From contig CAJQOB010000374.1 in assembly GCA_905479845.1 (NCBI GenBank), forward strand, positions 1 through 6,380: a stretch of DNA of 6,380 nucleotides, read 5' to 3'. Every line of letters begins with the position of its first letter. The stretch's first letter is position 1. The notes beneath the pieces are model-generated. The model worked only from the letters and a program-made list of their open reading frames with translations, had not been told where the DNA came from and searched no databases. The stretch comes from an uncultured Flavobacteriales bacterium (GTDB taxonomy: Bacteria > Bacteroidota > Bacteroidia > Flavobacteriales_D > Crocinitomicaceae). Both the position numbers and the translations under genes were made by a program. Positions 1 to 5,304 of the stretch are shown piece after piece.

Positions 1-276
1 AATTACTTTTCAATTCCTAATGTTTTCTCACCGAATGACGATGGGATTAATGATGTGTTCTATTTACTTGGTTCCATAGAGAGTAAAGAGTTTGAAATTA
101 CGATCAGTAATAGGTGGGGGCAGGTTGTTTATTCATCGAAGAATATTGAATTTGAGTGGACGGGCAAATACCTAAATAAACGATGTTCAGAAGGAGCTTA
201 CTTTTATCACGTGAATGGAGAAACTACTGATGGTAATACTTTCAAGAAATCGGGAATTATTCATCTATTAAGATAA
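1..276 (+). CDS. C-terminal end of a T9SS-secreted protein with a gliding-motility-associated type B sorting domain (5' truncated)
   Basis: Ninety-one residues are visible, open from the left edge to TAA at 274-276; the start lies outside the window. The sequence has the landmarks of the gliding-motility-associated C-terminal domain (CHU_C type, T9SS type B sorting signal): IPNVFSPNDDGINDVF near the visible start, then NRWGQVVY, a W-x-GKYLN segment, SEGAYFYHV, and a short end KKSGIIHLLR. In this family the domain sits at the extreme C-terminus of large, often repeat-rich surface or secreted proteins and directs them through the type IX secretion system across the outer membrane. The function of the missing N-terminal part cannot be inferred. 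No downstream gene is close enough on the same strand to suggest an operon. The domain assignment is firm; the identity of the whole protein is unknown. Confidence 0.9.
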   Translation, partial: NYFSIPNVFSPNDDGINDVFYLLGSIESKEFEITISNRWGQVVYSSKNIEFEWTGKYLNKRCSEGAYFYHVNGETTDGNTFKKSGIIHLLR

Positions 277-359
277 TCAGACGGACAACATTAGCCTTGA
301 TCCATTTAGGCTTCATTCATGTAGAGAACAGGTTGGAAAAGCGTGTGATAGTAATATAG

Positions 360-638
360 AGGAGAAACTTGGCATTGAATCAGAAGATAAGGATTGAGGG
401 AGCTGGAGAGGAGGATGTTGCACAAGTAATTTGTTACAAACCAACTTCTTGAAATCTTTCAAAAGCACTACAACGTCTCGTAAGGATTCGAGACGACTTT
501 CGCGGACTAACACCATTAGTTCCAACTATTCTTTTCGATGAGCCATCGGGCTACTTTGCACTGATGTCTCCCTCTTCAACGGTCCAGTTTTATATGACAC
601 GTTCTGAAGCTGAAATTGCTTTGGCAAAAATCAGCTAA
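360..638 (+). pseudogene. Unrecognised decayed reading frame in a 453-base stretch without an intact gene
   Basis: Between 277 and 729 no intact gene is convincing. One plus-strand frame nevertheless reads like protein: 30 sense codons from 360, a TGA at 450-452, then 61 more codons to TAA at 636-638. It includes the segments GEEDVAQVICYKPTS before the stop and LVPTILFDEPSGYFALMSPS after it. The same frame is open back to about 279 except for TAG at 357-359, so the gene may have begun earlier; a +1 frame is also open between about 280 and 395, so a frameshift is possible. The final TAA lies directly at the foot of a strong terminator-like hairpin, as expected for a real gene end. I do not recognise the family. 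It may be a remnant of a host or mobile gene, or a chance open frame. An opposite-strand frame (313-525) is judged a shadow. Bases 277-359 show nothing else. Confidence 0.35.
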
Positions 639-688
639 AGTATCTGTTGCCCTTTCTTCATAATGGAGGAAGGGTAATAGATGTTTTT
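637..688 (+). terminator. Long wobble-rich hairpin with T tract, likely rho-independent terminator
   Basis: Bases 637-659 pair with 665-687 without interruption around the five-base loop ATAAT (660-664): 23 consecutive pairs, six of them G-U wobbles when read as plus-strand RNA. The core is CCC (650-652) against GGG (672-674). An AAA run opens the stem and a T tract (684-688) closes it, the usual layout of an intrinsic terminator. On the minus strand the six wobbles become A-C mismatches, so the structure favours plus-strand RNA. It begins at the TAA (636-638) of the decayed frame and ends 41 bases before the LytTR start. It could instead be a leader structure of the LytTR message if that promoter lies upstream of it. 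Confidence 0.65.
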
Positions 689-729
689 AACACCAACTAA
701 AAGTAATTCAAAACAAAAACATTAACCTT

Positions 730-1173
730 ATGAAAGCAAACAATACACCTAAAGAGAAATACTTAGAAGTATTCTACAAATCAAACAAACAGGCTATTCG
801 CCTCTCTGCTGAAAACGGGTCTTATGTTCTCGTAAGCCGGGCAATCATTAAATTATCTGAAGTAGCCTATATAACAAGTCAGTCACATTATTTTGACAAT
901 GACAAGAAGGAAGGTGTGATGGTCCGAATGCGAAACAAGGATACATTTTTCCATCCTGATCCACTTTATAAAATCGAAGAAATGTACTTACCCTTTCTCA
1001 ATGTCCACCGTAGTTATCTCATCAATTCTGAGATTGTCGGAACCAAATATTTACACAATCACGTAAATGTCATGGTGGAATTTGATGACGGTACGTTAAA
1101 GCCAATTGTTGTCGCGAACGGAAAACAAAAAATGGTATCTCAGTTCTTTAAAACGAAGTTTGGTAATATTTAA
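730..1173 (+). CDS. Stand-alone LytTR-domain DNA-binding regulator
   Basis: A protein of 147 residues with a LytTR DNA-binding domain covering roughly residues 30-142. Family landmarks are the opening strand around IIKLSEVAYITSQSHY (39-54), the core motif FLNVHRSYLINSEIV (89-103), and the C-terminal part GTLKPIVVANGKQKM (121-135), matching the usual F-x-x-VHRS-x-x-VN and P-V-S-R-x-x pattern. LytTR proteins usually bind direct repeats upstream of their targets. Most are response regulators with an N-terminal receiver domain; here only about 30 residues precede the domain and no phospho-acceptor region or membrane segment is seen, so activity is probably controlled by expression or an unseen partner. 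ATG at 730 follows an A-rich leader with no obvious Shine-Dalgarno, normal for Bacteroidota. The gene stands alone between two gene remnants. Whether it controls the neighbouring peptide cluster is only a guess. Confidence 0.85.
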   Translation: MKANNTPKEKYLEVFYKSNKQAIRLSAENGSYVLVSRAIIKLSEVAYITSQSHYFDNDKKEGVMVRMRNKDTFFHPDPLYKIEEMYLPFLNVHRSYLINSEIVGTKYLHNHVNVMVEFDDGTLKPIVVANGKQKMVSQFFKTKFGNI

Positions 1174-1207
1174 CGTAAGCCTCTGGCGAAGTACGTTTTG
1201 TACGTTT

Positions 1208-1405
1208 GAATTACTACTCATAGCTTTAGATTATGAAAAATCAGATTCAGAGAAACGGGAAGAAGCTGTATTGACAATCAATCTATGGGTCGAAAGTGGA
1301 TTAAGTCAAAGTGAGCTTTACCGTCATAAGAGCATTTAAAGAAATACATTTCAACATTGGTGGCGACAGTTTTACAAAAGATCAAGAGAGCAATTTTTTA
1401 ATCTC
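1208..1405 (+). pseudogene. Broken transposase-accessory (IS66 TnpA-like helix-turn-helix) fragment with in-frame stop
   Basis: One plus-strand frame reads KREEAVLTINLWVESG, then LSQSELYRHKSI, a TAA at 1337-1339, and continues in the same frame as RNTFQHWWRQFYKRSREQF. Read across the stop, this matches the layout of the small helix-turn-helix accessory proteins of IS66-type elements: an amphipathic helix with a conserved W, S-G-L-S-Q-x-x-F/L, a cysteine or tyrosine-R segment, then x-x-T-F-x-x-W. The stop falls between the two helices of the expected DNA-binding unit, so the fragment is dead as a single protein. No start codon can be assigned and the left limit is approximate; the frame overlaps the end of the LytTR gene, which is fortuitous. 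The right end runs into the 3' end of the convergent outer-membrane gene. No terminal inverted repeats or further transposase genes are seen. The family call comes from motif memory and is moderate. Confidence 0.5.
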
Positions 1406-3829
1406 CTATCTCTCTCTAAGACGTTCTCGCTCTTCTTTTCCTGTTTCTTTATTTGAATAATTGACCTGCTTTAACTTTCCGAATTTGTATGTCAATGACA
1501 ATCGGTAGAAATTCGTGCTGAGTCTTCTATGGTATACTACCGTTGCATTCCCAACTTCAAATGATCCAGCTTGTCTAAAGGTTCTAAAGATGTCGTTGGC
1601 AATTAAACGACAAGAGAGTTTTTTGTCGAAGAAGCTTTTTGACAAACCTGCTGAAATCGAGTAGGTATCTTCATCAAAGTAAATTCCGTCATTTTTTGAC
1701 CCCACGTACTCTCCAAACAGTTCAATATTGAACCAATCCTTTACAATGAATTTATTGTAACTGTAGAAGTAGAATTGCGGTCTAATCCGCGTCAACACGA
1801 ACTGCGGACGATTATCAATAACTTGATCAAATGTTAAACTAATTGTGTTGAAGGATGACCAAAACTTCAAATCTACTGGTACGCTCAACTTCGCAAAGTA
1901 AGAGTTCAGTTGTTGTACGTTAATCTTTCTAAGGATCACACTATTTGGTCCACCGCTTCCTTGTTCGATCAAATCTCTAAAGCTGTTTTGTGAGTGGTTA
2001 TACCCAACTTTCAAGAAGTTAAATCCCTGGATGTTAAAGTCAAGTTCATAGGCTTGCGTCAATTCTGGACGCAAAAATGGGTTTCCTTGAAAAGATGTTA
2101 ATGAATCCTGGTAATAGATAAATGGATCCAATTGACGGTAATGCGGTCGACCGATTCGTGCAGAGTAGCTAGCTCCAATCGAGAAGGTTGATGAAACATT
2201 CGCAATAATGGCTGCTGTTGGAAAAACGTTTACATAGTTCGTATCGATCACCTGTTGGTTCAATGATAGCGAAAATCCATCAGCCATTGTGTACTCTGCA
2301 CGAAGTCCAGTGCGGTACTTTATCTTCTTGCCAATCACTCCGGCAAACTGCGCATACGCCGCAGGAACAGTTTCGTCATACGTAAATGCATTTGTAAGTG
2401 CAGTTACTTCCGTATAAACAGGCTCTCCTACTAATCGCGAGAAGAAGTTTGTACTTCCATCGTTACGTGTATTCGCTATTTTTCCACCTGCTGTGAATTT
2501 CGCTTTATTCTTAAATGCCTTTGTATAATCTACCTGCGACGTCATGATTCGAATATCGCTCATTCCTCTTGACAGGCGATCGGCAACATACAGTTCTGTT
2601 CCTTCCTCAGCATAACGCTCTAGAATAGGCTCATTTCTGTTTGATCCAAATTGCGAGTACTGTGCTCCAACAAAAATAGTCGAACCTAGCGTATCCAATT
2701 TTCCTGTATAATTCGTAATTACAGATGTTGTTAGGCTTTTTCTTTTTCCATTGTTTTCTGTACTCAACTCTGCATTCGTTCCATTCGTTAATTCCAGAAC
2801 ATTGGATACATTTTCATTCAAATTGGTAACTCCCCAATATCCACGTAACTCTAGTGAAAGTTTGTGGTTTTTATTGAAGTGATAACCACTACCCAAACGA
2901 TAAAAAGAACTGTTTGCGAGTTTGTTTCTATACAGGTGCGAGTTTTCCGAAGTAAACAGGCCTTGATCTGTATCCAATGTACGCGTTGCTTTCAGTTGCT
3001 CCCAATCTGTACCAATTTGATTTCCGTAATCGGCCGCTAGTGACCATTTTCCTTTTCGGTAGTTGATTGTTGCATTTGCTGAACCAAGCATTGCATTTGG
3101 GTAACCAGCATAAGTTGCATTGGTCACCACCGTTCCACTGAACCCTTCAGATGTATTTACGATTGTTGAGATGTTAATGACTGCTTTTCCATTCGCGTCA
3201 TATTGCGCTGATGGATTTGAGATGATTTCAATATTCTTAACGTCACTCACTGCAACAGTGCTCAATTGCTGAATTGTGACAGGGTTTCCATCAAGGTACA
3301 ATAGTGCAACACCTTTTCCAATAACACGAACACCATCTTCTCCTACAACAACTCCAGGTGATTTACCCAATACTTCAAGCAATGAGGTACTTGCAGATAA
3401 CATGGTATTCTGAACGTTTACCTTTACACCTTCTTCCGAAGATTCAAAGAGTGGGAGTTTTCCAACTACAGTTACTCCATCAATTCCTTGCGTTGCTGAG
3501 ACCATGGCCAATTTATCGAGGTCAATATTTTTCATGTCTGCGTTTGAGATCAATAAAATCGTATCTCGAAAGCCTGTAGAACGCAGTTTTAATAGTGCTT
3601 CTTTCTGCTTAATTCCTACTAGCTCAAATTGACCATCTTGAATGTAAGCTCCCTTAATTAAAGAACTATCTGCAGGGGAAAGTAAAAGTGCAGTTCCTAA
3701 CAGGGAGGAGTCTGATGCATCTACCACATATCCTGAAATCGAATATTGATTTTGAGCCGATACGTTAATTGCTAAAACTAGTAAAATGATGCCCATTAAG
3801 AGCCAACGAAGGTTCATCGTAAATTTCAT
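1406..3829 (-). CDS. Outer-membrane beta-barrel family protein, TonB-receptor-like, with N-terminal carboxypeptidase-regulatory-like domain
   Basis: A protein of 807 residues. It starts with a signal peptide (hydrophobic stretch 9-21, likely cut after VSAQ near 26), followed by a carboxypeptidase-regulatory-like beta-sandwich (about 28-108, opening YSISGYVVDASDSSLLGTAL). A plug-like region (about 132-222) contains LLEVLGKSPGVVV, ALLYLDGNPV and VKNIEIISNPSAQYDANG. The rest to about residue 785 is a beta-barrel rich in alternating aromatic residues, ending in SLTYKFGKLK and a charged tail. This is the plan of the Bacteroidota outer-membrane beta-barrel family (OMP_b-brl_3 type) related to TonB-dependent receptors; I see no clear TonB box, and SusC-specific features are absent. 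The substrate is unknown. The gene follows the peptide-cluster operon by 151 bases in the same direction, so it could transport or receive the product. A second ATG lies four codons in (at 3817); the longer start is kept because both give a signal peptide. Confidence 0.88.
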   Translation of the reverse strand: MKFTMNLRWLLMGIILLVLAINVSAQNQYSISGYVVDASDSSLLGTALLLSPADSSLIKGAYIQDGQFELVGIKQKEALLKLRSTGFRDTILLISNADMKNIDLDKLAMVSATQGIDGVTVVGKLPLFESSEEGVKVNVQNTMLSASTSLLEVLGKSPGVVVGEDGVRVIGKGVALLYLDGNPVTIQQLSTVAVSDVKNIEIISNPSAQYDANGKAVINISTIVNTSEGFSGTVVTNATYAGYPNAMLGSANATINYRKGKWSLAADYGNQIGTDWEQLKATRTLDTDQGLFTSENSHLYRNKLANSSFYRLGSGYHFNKNHKLSLELRGYWGVTNLNENVSNVLELTNGTNAELSTENNGKRKSLTTSVITNYTGKLDTLGSTIFVGAQYSQFGSNRNEPILERYAEEGTELYVADRLSRGMSDIRIMTSQVDYTKAFKNKAKFTAGGKIANTRNDGSTNFFSRLVGEPVYTEVTALTNAFTYDETVPAAYAQFAGVIGKKIKYRTGLRAEYTMADGFSLSLNQQVIDTNYVNVFPTAAIIANVSSTFSIGASYSARIGRPHYRQLDPFIYYQDSLTSFQGNPFLRPELTQAYELDFNIQGFNFLKVGYNHSQNSFRDLIEQGSGGPNSVILRKINVQQLNSYFAKLSVPVDLKFWSSFNTISLTFDQVIDNRPQFVLTRIRPQFYFYSYNKFIVKDWFNIELFGEYVGSKNDGIYFDEDTYSISAGLSKSFFDKKLSCRLIANDIFRTFRQAGSFEVGNATVVYHRRLSTNFYRLSLTYKFGKLKQVNYSNKETGKEERERLRER

Positions 3830-3831
3830 TC

Positions 3832-3848
3832 ACTTCAAGTACTTAAGT
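3832..3848 (-). promoter_or_regulatory. Tandem ACTT-AAGT repeat just upstream of the beta-barrel gene start
   Basis: The plus strand reads ACTTCAAGTACTTAAGT here, that is ACTT-AAGT twice in a row, once with a one-base spacer and once without, creating nested palindromes (AAGTACTT and ACTTAAGT). It lies only three to nineteen bases before the start codon at 3829, so a bound protein or a folded leader would interfere with translation initiation. It may equally be a coincidence in AT-rich DNA. Confidence 0.2.
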
Positions 3849-3920
3849 TATGTGCCTTCTTAGAAGACGCCACTAATATATCCATTTTTTTGAACAGATT
3901 ACTTTCTTGATGTTTTTTAA

Positions 3921-3928
3921 CAAAATTA
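3921..3928 (-). promoter_or_regulatory. Candidate Bacteroidota -7 promoter element (TAnnTTTG) for the beta-barrel gene
   Basis: Read on the minus strand this is TAATTTTG, an exact match to the TAnnTTTG -7 consensus used by the Bacteroidota primary sigma factor. Transcription would start near 3914, leaving a leader of about 85 bases. No good TTTG-type -33 element is seen at the right distance; that position holds part of a TTAAC/GTTAA inverted repeat. One exact match in AT-rich sequence is suggestive only. If real, it lets the beta-barrel gene be expressed apart from the peptide-cluster operon. Confidence 0.35.
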
Positions 3929-3948
3929 TATTCCTGATTTTATCTTGA

Positions 3949-3963
3949 TTAACGAAGTGTTAA
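3949..3963. promoter_or_regulatory. TTAAC-5-GTTAA inverted repeat, possible operator
   Basis: TTAACGAAGTGTTAA forms two perfect 5-base arms around a 5-base spacer. It sits 20 to 35 bases upstream of the candidate -7 element at 3921-3928, where a -33 element or an operator would be expected, and 17 bases past the end of the transferase gene. As RNA the stem is weak and no T tract directly follows, so a protein-binding site is more plausible than a terminator. Support is limited to position and symmetry. Confidence 0.2.
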
Positions 3964-3980
3964 ACGCCTTACGTAACTAT

Positions 3981-4637
3981 CTATACCCATTGAATTCGAT
4001 CAAGAAATCGCTGCTCTTCAATGTTCAATTGGTGGTTAATTGGCGCACATATACTAATGATATAGCCATCTATTTCCTGTGTCGTTTCCAATTGATACGA
4101 TTGGTTGAATAATTGAACGACATCCTGCATGCAGTTCTGATCCGCCAATCCGTTGACAATTCCTTCTCCAGAGGCTTTCAAATACGCTTCTTTTCGGGTC
4201 CATGCTTTCAGGAAGGTTTCGTGCAAATTGTCACTTGCTTTGATCAACTTTTGCTCATCAATGTGGAAATAACTCAGAATATCATCTAGCTCTGTATGTT
4301 CTTTATTTTCTTCAATATCAATTCCAATTTCTTCGGTTGAAAACGCCACTACAACCCTGTTAGCACTGTGTGATATATTGAATTTAAAACCGTTCTCGAT
4401 ATAAGGCTTATTGGATGCATCACATTTCCATTGACTCCAATCGAATGTCCGTCCCATTTGTTTATGAAAATCCCGAACCAACAACCTTGCAAACAATTTC
4501 AATCTTCGATCAACTTCCTGACGATATCGTTGAATCTTCTGTTGCATTTTCTCCGAAATTTGTTGCATTGCATCTTCATACTCCTTCTCAGAAAATATAG
4601 AGACATCCATCCACCATATGTACGTTTTATGCTTCAC
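3981..4637 (-). CDS. Sfp-type 4'-phosphopantetheinyl transferase, GTG start
   Basis: A protein of 218 residues that transfers the phosphopantetheine arm of coenzyme A to a conserved serine of carrier domains, making NRPS or PKS enzymes active in the cytosol. Motifs in order: KPY (77-79), FNISHS (86-91), GIDIE (105-109, with D107 and E109 as expected magnesium ligands) and WTRKEAYLKASGEG (146-159, with E150 and K154 as catalytic-region residues). Length is usual for the Sfp subgroup. The start is GTG at 4637, inside the end of the thioesterase gene (11-base overlap). It is preferred over ATG at residue 10 because residues 4-11 (KTYIWWMD) resemble the first beta-strand of Sfp proteins, which the shorter start would lose. 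Overlap with the thioesterase and ABC exporter genes points to a role in one peptide pathway, although Sfp enzymes are often promiscuous. Confidence 0.93.
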   Translation of the reverse strand: MKHKTYIWWMDVSIFSEKEYEDAMQQISEKMQQKIQRYRQEVDRRLKLFARLLVRDFHKQMGRTFDWSQWKCDASNKPYIENGFKFNISHSANRVVVAFSTEEIGIDIEENKEHTELDDILSYFHIDEQKLIKASDNLHETFLKAWTRKEAYLKASGEGIVNGLADQNCMQDVVQLFNQSYQLETTQEIDGYIISICAPINHQLNIEEQRFLDRIQWV

Positions 4638-5304
4638 TCAAACACCTCGCTATTTGATCTTCTGATCCATTAATAAAGAAGTGGTCTCCCTCGATCAGTT
4701 CCATACTCAGTTTATCCTTCGAATAGTTTTTCCAATTCTCCATTGAACCTTTCCACTTTTCTTCTGTTCCCATTCTCACAAAAAGTGGTGTTTTTATCTC
4801 CAATGCCGGTAATGCTTCTTTCTCTAGCACCTCAAAGTCTGCTTTGATAATCGGCAAGAAAAAATCCAATAACTCCTGATGTTCCAATACTTCCTTTGGT
4901 ATTCCTCCCAATTGCACTAAACGCTCTGTAAAGAACTCATTCGAAAGTAAATAGCGTCGATCACTTAGTCCGACGTCAGGCCCTGCGTTCCCAGTAACCA
5001 CGATTGCTTTAGCAGGATCGTTTCTCTGGTGAAAATGCTGTGCAATGTACGGCGCTATCAATCCCCCCATACTATGACCATAAAGTTTAAATGGGGCACC
5101 GTTTCTCAAGATCCGAACTTGTTCAATATAATCGTCAACAGCATCCTGAAATGATCGAATCAATGGTTCTGCCATTCGCTTTCCTCTCCCAGGAAGTTCC
5201 AAGCAATGCACCTCTGCTCTTTTTCCGAGGAGTTCTGCCAGTTTTAGGTAAGAATATCGATTCCCTCCTGCATAGTGAAACATGAAAATTTGTTCCTTCA
5301 TCAT
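4627..5304 (-). CDS. Type II thioesterase of a non-ribosomal peptide cluster (alpha/beta hydrolase)
   Basis: A protein of 225 residues of the stand-alone thioesterase II (GrsT-like) family, which hydrolyses wrong or stalled acyl groups from the phosphopantetheine arms of NRPS/PKS carrier domains in the cytosol. Typical features: FHYAGGNRYSY (9-19), LELPGRGKRMAEP (35-47), the nucleophile elbow GHSMGG (76-81, Ser78), the lid segment LGGIPKEVLEHQELLDFFLP (132-151), and GDHFFI (206-211) with His208. At the usual place of the catalytic aspartate, after the LFVRMG strand, there is T-E-E-K: the acid would be Glu181 or Glu182 instead of Asp, a conservative but noticeable change. The ATG at 5304 overlaps the stop of the ABC gene as ATGA; a second ATG follows directly. 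The 3' end overlaps the transferase start, so translation of the three genes is probably coupled. Confidence 0.93.
   Translation of the reverse strand: MMKEQIFMFHYAGGNRYSYLKLAELLGKRAEVHCLELPGRGKRMAEPLIRSFQDAVDDYIEQVRILRNGAPFKLYGHSMGGLIAPYIAQHFHQRNDPAKAIVVTGNAGPDVGLSDRRYLLSNEFFTERLVQLGGIPKEVLEHQELLDFFLPIIKADFEVLEKEALPALEIKTPLFVRMGTEEKWKGSMENWKNYSKDKLSMELIEGDHFFINGSEDQIARCLSEA

Noticed and set aside
293..312. AGCCT / AGGCT inverted repeat after the T9SS gene as a terminator
   Set aside because: Only five pairs with a ten-base loop and no following T tract; too weak to call.
313..525. Minus-strand open frame of 70 codons
   Set aside because: Low-complexity L/S-rich translation with no recognisable motif, lying antisense to the more protein-like plus-strand frame; most likely its shadow.
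1172..1200. AACGTA / TACGTT inverted repeat overlapping the LytTR stop codon, followed by TTTT
   Set aside because: Six outer pairs, then an asymmetric internal loop and only three inner pairs (GCC/GGC); a possible weak terminator, but not strong enough to list.
1106..1339. A 77-residue plus-strand protein beginning inside the LytTR gene
   Set aside because: The first third is an out-of-frame reading of the LytTR coding sequence. Only the later part resembles a transposase-accessory fragment, and it continues beyond the stop, so it is listed as a pseudogene.
1385..1417. AGAGAG / CTCTCT pairing at the 3' end of the beta-barrel gene as a terminator
   Set aside because: The match arises from a simple GA repeat in the last codons, the loop is about 20 bases or more, and the T run is poor.
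3856..3866. CTTCT-T-AGAAG palindrome upstream of the beta-barrel gene
   Set aside because: A one-base centre cannot form an RNA hairpin, and an 11-base palindrome of this kind is not surprising by chance.
4415..4673. Plus-strand open frames opposite the transferase gene
   Set aside because: They lie antisense to a gene with clear catalytic motifs and show no family features of their own.
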